Shown here: positions 58,029 through 64,000 of the stretch, piece by piece
Position numbering within the stretch: position 1 is the first letter of the stretch
Layout of the letters: each line of letters opens with the position of its first letter
NCBI GenBank assembly: GCA_029204225.1
Contig: CM055102.1
Span: 1,388,854-1,452,853, forward strand
Reading direction: 5' to 3'
From: Diphasiastrum complanatum
Lineage: Eukaryota > Streptophyta > Lycopodiopsida > Lycopodiales > Lycopodiaceae
DNA length: 64,000 nucleotides
Program-made: the position numbers and the translations under genes
Notes under the pieces: generated by a model
Databases searched by the model: none
Told to the model about the DNA's origin: nothing
The model's input: the letters and a program-made list of their open reading frames with translations, nothing else

Positions 58029-58700
58029 TGGTATCAGAGCCAAGTACAAGTGCATTTACAGCATTGATCTAAACTATACCCAAATTGGCAGGTTTTTTGG
58101 AAACAAGCTAATATTGAGGTAGCGAGGTTGAATGGATAGCTAGAACCATCATATTTGTACCAAATCTTGCCGTGGGCTGCAGGTGTACTTTACACATGTG
58201 TGGGGTCGTACAAGACTTGTTTTGGATAGTAAAATTCAGATTGGTGCATTTTGAGTTTCATACACCCGATTTTGAGTCAATTTAGTGCATTTTTCAAGCT
58301 TTCATTTGCATTATTTCTATTCCATTGATTTGTTCTTGGTTTAGATCAATTATATAGATGGATTAAGGCTTTTTTACAGTACATTGAAGTTGATTCTCTG
58401 ATTTTTTGAGTGTACATTGAAGTTGAGAGAGAAAGAGTGCTATGAACCAAAGATTAAGGAGTGATTTGCAAGGGGAGTGATTGAAATCCATTATACCTTC
58501 ATTCTAGATTTGTTCAAGAGTGAAAGGGCTGAGTCTTAAAGCATCTAAATGCTAGAAGACACTCTTGGATCAGTCCTCCAAGTGAAATCTTAGTGAATCT
58601 CTAAAGCACAAACACTCATAAAGGCAAAATCTACCAATATAAGGTGATAATAATTGTTGGCAAGTACTAGGAGAAAAATTTGAGATCCAAATCACATTGT
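58029..58700 (+). other. Copia primer site and leader (element E)
   Basis: TGGTATCAGAGCC at 58029-58041, followed by CAAGTACAAG as in Copia D, so E is related to D. The leader is noncoding and ends where the transposase pseudogene starts. No gag follows. Confidence 0.65.
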
Positions 58701-58710
58701 TCACCCCTAA

Positions 58711-60957
58711 TCAAGTGTGTGAGTGTGTTTTTTGGCTTGAATTAAAGTCATAAAGGTGAGTGAGGCATATGTGTTGTGGTTGATCCAAAATTTCCAAGAG
58801 ATCCTTCCTTTGTAGAGGGCAAGTTGTTGAAGCCACATTTTTGCTATGCTCAATGGTTTCACATTGCAGTTGTGTATACTTATTATCTTCTTTTTTGACC
58901 TCCATATGGTAATCCAACGCCACTCTTGAAGTTAAAGCTGTAAACATATTTCTTGATGACGATGTTTTATCTGCAAGCAACAAGTCTCCATAAACATGCT
59001 TGTCTTTTCTCTCCAAATTTTGTAAACACATTGCTAGAGAGCCCAATGTAAAATTGGGATCCCCTGGCCAAAGACCCATTGAAAAGTGTCCATATCCATT
59101 TTGACCATGTCCATGTGTTATCATTCCTGTCAATGATATCGGTAATTGCATCGCATGGCCCAATGATTTTGGTATAGGCTGCAATCATGGTATGGATGTC
59201 TTTTGTTGATCCATCTTATCATGAATAATGCACAAATACTTATTTGGATGTAGTTCTGAGTACAATCTCCAACCATAATAAACATTCCTACAACTCATTT
59301 GTTGAAGCATGTGCATTCTTTTTTTCATGAGATATTTTGCATGCTCCACTCGATTTCTAGTACATTCTAGCTGCAATTTAATTGATGTGCAAATATCACA
59401 CTTTGAAAATGTGCTTGCCTTTGAAAGACTAACAGTTTTGAATGTTGTATGCCATAGTCTATGAAATGTAGACTTTGACATTCTTTTATATCCCAATTCA
59501 TTCAAAGTAATATTAACCTCATGCAAAATATCGATTTGCTTATACATTGTTGGGAGAACAAGTTGTGGCTCTTGTGCTCCATCAAAAAATGATGTGCGGC
59601 TTTTATGTGGCATTCTTTCTACATCGCCTTTCCCATTTCGACGTGATCTTATGCTTTTCTGATGATGCCTTTATTTCCATGCATTGGAAATTGGACTTCC
59701 AAGGTCTAAAGACCATCTGGATCGGATATACTTCGTCTGATAACACCTACAAGTTGTACGACTAACAATTAGCAAAATCCAAAGAAAGCATGAGAGATGG
59801 AGGAGGAAAGAAGAAGAGCAAGGACATTCATCAATCCATTTCTATTGTCCCTTCCATGTATTGTTGCTTGTATCTATAAAAAGTAGTCTTTGGAATGCCA
59901 TGTATAATGTACCAAGCAATGCAACAAATATCTTTTCCATCAAAAGTTAACTTTAGTTGCTTTCCTTTTTCTTCATCACGCCAAGCCATAGTCAAGTTAT
60001 CATAGACACGTGTCACGCGTTGACTATGACTTTGTCCCCAATGTTATACTCTGAGTTGCATAATCTTCTCTCGATCTACCATTTGACAACATTTTTTCTC
60101 ACAACAATCAATGGTGGCCACATGTTGAACAGCCTCTTGTGCACATTTATGGGAGTGGCGAACATGAAATTTGTCTTGAGGCTTCCTTATTATCATTTTA
60201 TACTTCCTTTTACTAGCCACACATTGATTTAGGATATCCTCCATATGGTGTCCACGATCATCGCCATTGTTGTTTTCCTCTTGAGCTTCACATTGAATGC
60301 AATCATTGTCATCAACATGAGCATTTCTTTCAATGATTTTCAATGGAGTGCCATCTTCAAAAGTGAGTTGTTTTGTTGGCCAACTAATCAAATTCACATT
60401 TGCAAGATTTGAGTTGCCAATGCTAGATGGAAAATTGGTATGCCCAATAATAAACTCTAAAACCACCCCTAAGTTCCCATCCCCAAGCTCCTTGAAGTTG
60501 ATAGGCTCATAGGGATAAACTAACAAAACCAAACCCATACCCCATTTATCACCTTGTGCTGACCATATTATAACTCTCTTCTCGATTAAATCTTCATGCT
60601 ACCATGGTCTACCTGTGGCATATCCTCATGCAGATTTTGAGCACCTTGATAAGGTTCTTCAACAAGCCTCTTCACCATTGTTTTTTTCCATATAACGATA
60701 CTGCCAACTGCCTCTTCCATTGTTGATGCACCCATTGTAGGAAATGGAAGATGAAGATCATCTGTGTAGCTTTCTGATACACTAATGGACAAACATTTTG
60801 TCCCTATTAGACCTCTGTGACATAGCATTGTAGGATCAATTGAAAAAACCTTTCCTTTTCCTACTATCAGGCTTCTGTTCAAAAGTATGATATCATCGCC
60901 AGAGCTCCACATTTTTGTTATGAAACCTGCCAAAGAAAGTTGCAAACAACATGCCAA
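58711..60957 (-). pseudogene. DNA-transposase-like gene, inactivated
   Basis: Minus-strand gene in several frames. 60957-60586 begins after an acceptor-like TTTCTTTGGCAG and reads LHLPFPTMGASTMEEAVGSI then VIWKK, a pattern seen at the end of plant En/Spm-related proteins. 60580-60044 reads INFKELGDGNLGVVLEFIIG and a Cys cluster (CCEKKCCQM). 60016-59831 reads DGKDICCIAWYIIHGI and TTFYRYKQQY. 59613-58711 is one frame, with a Cys pair (KCDICTSIK), CIIHDKMDQQK, LPISLTGMITHGHGQNGYGH and LWPGDPNFTLGSLAM. It is broken only by a TGA at 59185-59187 where CGA (Arg) is expected. The acidic and His residues look like a DDE-type nuclease core, known to me from repeated plant genes. Several other stops occur upstream, so it is inactive. 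Confidence 0.65.
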
Positions 60958-62269
60958 TATGGATTTGTGAGATTGGTACTATTGATACCAAGTTTTTAAA
61001 ATAGTTATTGAAGTAATATTGAGCACCAAAGGGAAGCAAAGATTTCTTGTCATGTTATACAACCCCTAAAAATACGAGTGCGCTCAAAAAACTTGCATTA
61101 GGAGTATTACTTACATGCACTAGGGACATGGTAATCCTAATGCACACTAAGAACTTCATAAAGTCCATCGTGGCACTAGGATGCTCATGAGATCACTTGT
61201 GTGCAGTATAGAATCAATGCCAGTTGGAGCACTAGACTACTCTTGTAAGATTTAGATGAGTTCTTTATAGCTCGTGGGAGAAAAATAGAATTTTCAAGAT
61301 CTCATAGAAAATGCAAAACAACATTTGAGCTTTTGGGGAAAACAACTTGCACATGAGAGAGCTTCAAAACACTAGAGAGGTGGAAATCTAATTAAAAAAA
61401 AGGAAATGAGAAGAGTAAGAATTCCATGGTAATAAAAGGAACCACCAAATGGTAGCTAAAATCTCATGAACCTATTAGAGGACAATGCAGATCTCATTGG
61501 TACATCAAGGGACATTATGGAGCTTAGGCAGCTATTGTGGATCTCATGAAAATATGTGATGTCCTGGAAAGAATATAGAGCACCAAAGAGTAAATAGTAG
61601 CATTGGATAGTAGTAGATATATTACAATTTCTCATGCATCTTGGATCCTAAAAATCTTTTGGGTGTCATAAAGAGTTCATGGAGGAAGTAGCTATGCCAA
61701 GTTTTGATAATCAGCGCAATAGTTCTTAGCAAAATCGAGGCCTGATGCCCGCCACACTAGTAGGAGGCTTCATTTCTACTCAAGGAATGAAGGAACATAC
61801 CCATTCCTTAGGAACTGAATGCTCATTCCCATGGAACATATCTCCATACTTTTGAGTTCTTCAAACTTGGATTCTAGTGAAGAAAGTATTCTCTTTGCTG
61901 GCAGATGCATTCTCAAGTTAGACATACATATCAAAGGTGCTTCACTATAGAATTACCATTTCTTTTTTGTTCAAATCACATACATTCCTATGTGAAATTA
62001 CCCTTTCTTTTTTGTTCAAATCACAAGAAAGTGGGCACATGTTTGTTTGAATCACAAGATAGTGGGCACATTTTTGTTCACCATTTATAGATCGACGCAC
62101 CTATTTTGGCCTCACTCCTTGATCACATCGTCAATTTTGGTTTGCCTTTGTCATGGTGTAGCAATATCATCCATCCAATCAAGAGTGGCGACCCCATGAA
62201 ACTTGGTAACTAGTGCATCACCATTACGATTGGGCACATTGTGGCTAAGCTTTATGGTATCATACTTTA
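60958..62269. other. No gene recognised
   Basis: No coding motif. A short imperfect direct repeat containing TTTCTTTTTTGTTCAAATCA occurs at about 61955 and 62003, and a second (CACAAGAWAGTGGGCACAT) at about 62022 and 62053. Confidence 0.4.
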
Positions 62270-62960
62270 GACAATGGTTACTGGTGAGTAAGACACAAAG
62301 ATCACATGCCTTGGGTCGGGCCAATTTCATGGCACAACATTCCACCACTGAAAATGTGTTCACACTTGGCTATCATTAAGAAGGCCAGGTCTACACATGA
62401 GAGATCTCATTGTTGTTTTCTATATTTCCAAAAGCTTTTGGCTTGGTTTGGCGAGAAATCCATCAACCGGAATGGTGATCTTGGCTTCAGGCTTGGTGAT
62501 ATAGTCATTCCATTCTAGTTTATGCTAACAATGTGGCATTAATTTCTCCTTTGAGTGAGGGGTCACAACAACATTTGGATATGTTACAGGTGTTTGGAGA
62601 TATCTTTGGTTTGATTGTGCATACCGAGAGAATCCAGATTATGGTTTTTAATAACTCCAGGATCTTTATGTGTTGATGGGTGCTTACTCTAGGCAGACAA
62701 TCACTAGAGGTGGTATCCTCTTGTACCAATTTGGGGACATCCTTCATTGGGCCAATTTTCAAAATGAGATAGGCCACCACAATTAGATTGCAAAAGGATC
62801 ATGCTTCTTGGTTAGTCTTATGGACTTTAGCATTGCCTCCAGTTTACTTTGGTTCAATTACAAGTTTGTGGAGACTAGTCACTTCTAATCCTCACAATGT
62901 CATGAGCAAGCTTTGCCTTTTATGCACGTTGGCGGAGGTGGAGTCATTTCTTGTTTAGAT
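62270..62960 (+). pseudogene. LINE-type reverse transcriptase remnant
   Basis: A plus-strand frame near 62508-62680 reads ILVYANNVALIS, QQHLDMLQVFGDIFGLIVHT and IMVFNNS. This is the standard non-LTR RT block (usually L-Y-A-D-D, then a helix and GL.VN..KT..MVF), with both catalytic Asp changed to Asn. Upstream, 62395-62510 gives WFGEKSI and RLGDIVIPF scraps. Downstream, NLGTSF may be the YLG motif. Stops are frequent, so it is inactive. Confidence 0.6.
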
Positions 62961-64000
62961 GACTTGTTTATTAAGAGATCATAGTATTCTACCATTGTCT
63001 TTTCCATGCTTCTCTAGCCACACTTTGCTCACTGATTTCAGATGTAGACCCTAGATGTGTGACCCTAATGCTATGCAAGGTGTTACTGCATTGTAGAGAT
63101 ATGTGTTAGAGAATATGAACACCAAGATCCCCTAGACACGGAGTACCTCCTTCTTGAGGAGATGCTCTAGAGAAGACCTTGAAGCTAAGACATTGTTTCC
63201 TTATTGTTTCCTCTTCAATACTTCCATCATCATCTATCCATTGCGATATGATATCTACTACATAGCTCCACATAGTTGTTGTACAACTCTATTTAAACTG
63301 TACTCCATATTATCATCTTCCAAATATATCATTTATGAGAGTAAAGTAAGAATCCTGTTAGTTTTTCTATTTAGTCTTTTGATCCAGTAGTTGCTTTGCT
63401 TTTGGAGACATTTATATGCTCCTTTTTAGAATATATCATACTTGAGGTGTACTTACTTGGCCTTATGTGCCTTTTAGCATTAAAAGACATTATAAAAGTC
63501 TTTCTTTCTTTCTTTCTCACATATGTTGTTGCTTCTAACCTATCTCAACCTAAAGCTTAGTCCAAGTTTCATCTTCAAAACCAAAGCCTCATTGCACCAG
63601 AATCTTGATCAAAGAAAATCTGACACCCTAATAACAAACGAAGTACAAGAAGGTCAAACAATGGAGACCACAAGGTAAATCGATAGCAATGAGAGGAGGC
63701 AAGGCCTTTTGGAAGGGATTCCAGGATAAAGTATAGTAAGGCATAGCCTATGAAACAATAAAAGACATAATATTGCAAAGAATTTAAGCATTAGTTTGTT
63801 GTTTGAAACATAGGAACATGGAAGTTCTAAGTTGTAATTGAAGGATATCATCACTATAATAAAGAAGGTAATAAAAGCAGAGATCGTGGGATGGCTTCCC
63901 ATGATCATGACTCACCTAAAAAGCTATTAAATTGTGAAAAAACAATTCAAGAAAAAAATAACCAAGTGATACAATACCTCTTAAAGTATAGGAACTATAG
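62961..64000. other. No gene recognised
   Basis: AT-rich sequence, a short TTTC repeat near 63500-63517, and scattered short frames on both strands with hydrophobic, low-complexity translations. Nothing supported. Confidence 0.4.

Overview
This is AT-rich, intron-bearing plant nuclear DNA dominated by LTR retrotransposons. Ty1/Copia primer sites reading TGGTATCAGAGC (initiator-tRNA-Met type) recur at seven places. Plant Gypsy primer sites reading TGGCGCCGTTGC (tRNA-Asp type) occur twice, and short GT-AG introns of about 85-120 bp are visible in several broken genes. The density of nested elements suggests a large, repeat-rich land-plant genome (gymnosperm, fern or lycophyte would all fit); the sequence does not fix the species. 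No rRNA, tRNA or intact single-copy host gene was recognised.

Layout. 1-4212: Copia copy A-prime on the minus strand, with LTR, leader and gag followed by unknown coding-like sequence instead of pol. 4213-5945 and 17586-17990: the two halves of a decayed Gypsy element split by Copia A. 5951-17580: Copia A, plus strand, bounded by the 5-bp duplication TTATG. Inside A's RNase H region sits a complete younger Copia B (10608-16507), bounded by GTGGT. 17990-20718: two convergent intron-containing broken genes of unknown family. 20722-25610: truncated minus-strand Gypsy G with one LTR. 25611-28080: Gypsy remnants and a GCGACAC-rich repeat. 28081-30655: a Copia LTR and primer site followed by a 973-bp tandem duplication of a gag/RNase H fusion. 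30656-32244: Gypsy LTR end, element E fragment and Copia D LTR. 32245-36591: minus-strand Copia A copy with a nearly unbroken gag-pol frame, lacking its 5' end. 36592-45732: broken Copia C (plus), C (minus), H (plus) and a B-like fragment (minus). 45733-48455: a second pair of convergent intron-containing broken genes. 48456-52410: Copia fragments. 52411-56946: Copia D, minus strand, without an integrase core. 56947-58700: E LTR part, primer site and leader. 58711-60957: minus-strand DNA-transposase-like pseudogene. About 62270-62960: LINE reverse-transcriptase remnant. 60958-62269 and 62961-64000 hold nothing I can name.

How the parts relate. The Copia families A, B, C and D share a similar gag opening and domain order but differ in LTRs, so they are sister lineages. 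A and A-prime lie head to head as a long inverted repeat. The A/B nest gives a firm relative order (decayed Gypsy, then A, then B), yet B's LTRs differ from each other more than A's do. That contradiction coincides with a dense run of one-base indels at about 10.48-12.57 kb that crosses the A/B junction, which points to a local sequence-quality problem. The most novel-looking material is the two sets of spliced, convergent, unidentified genes (17.99-20.72 kb and 46.6-48.46 kb).
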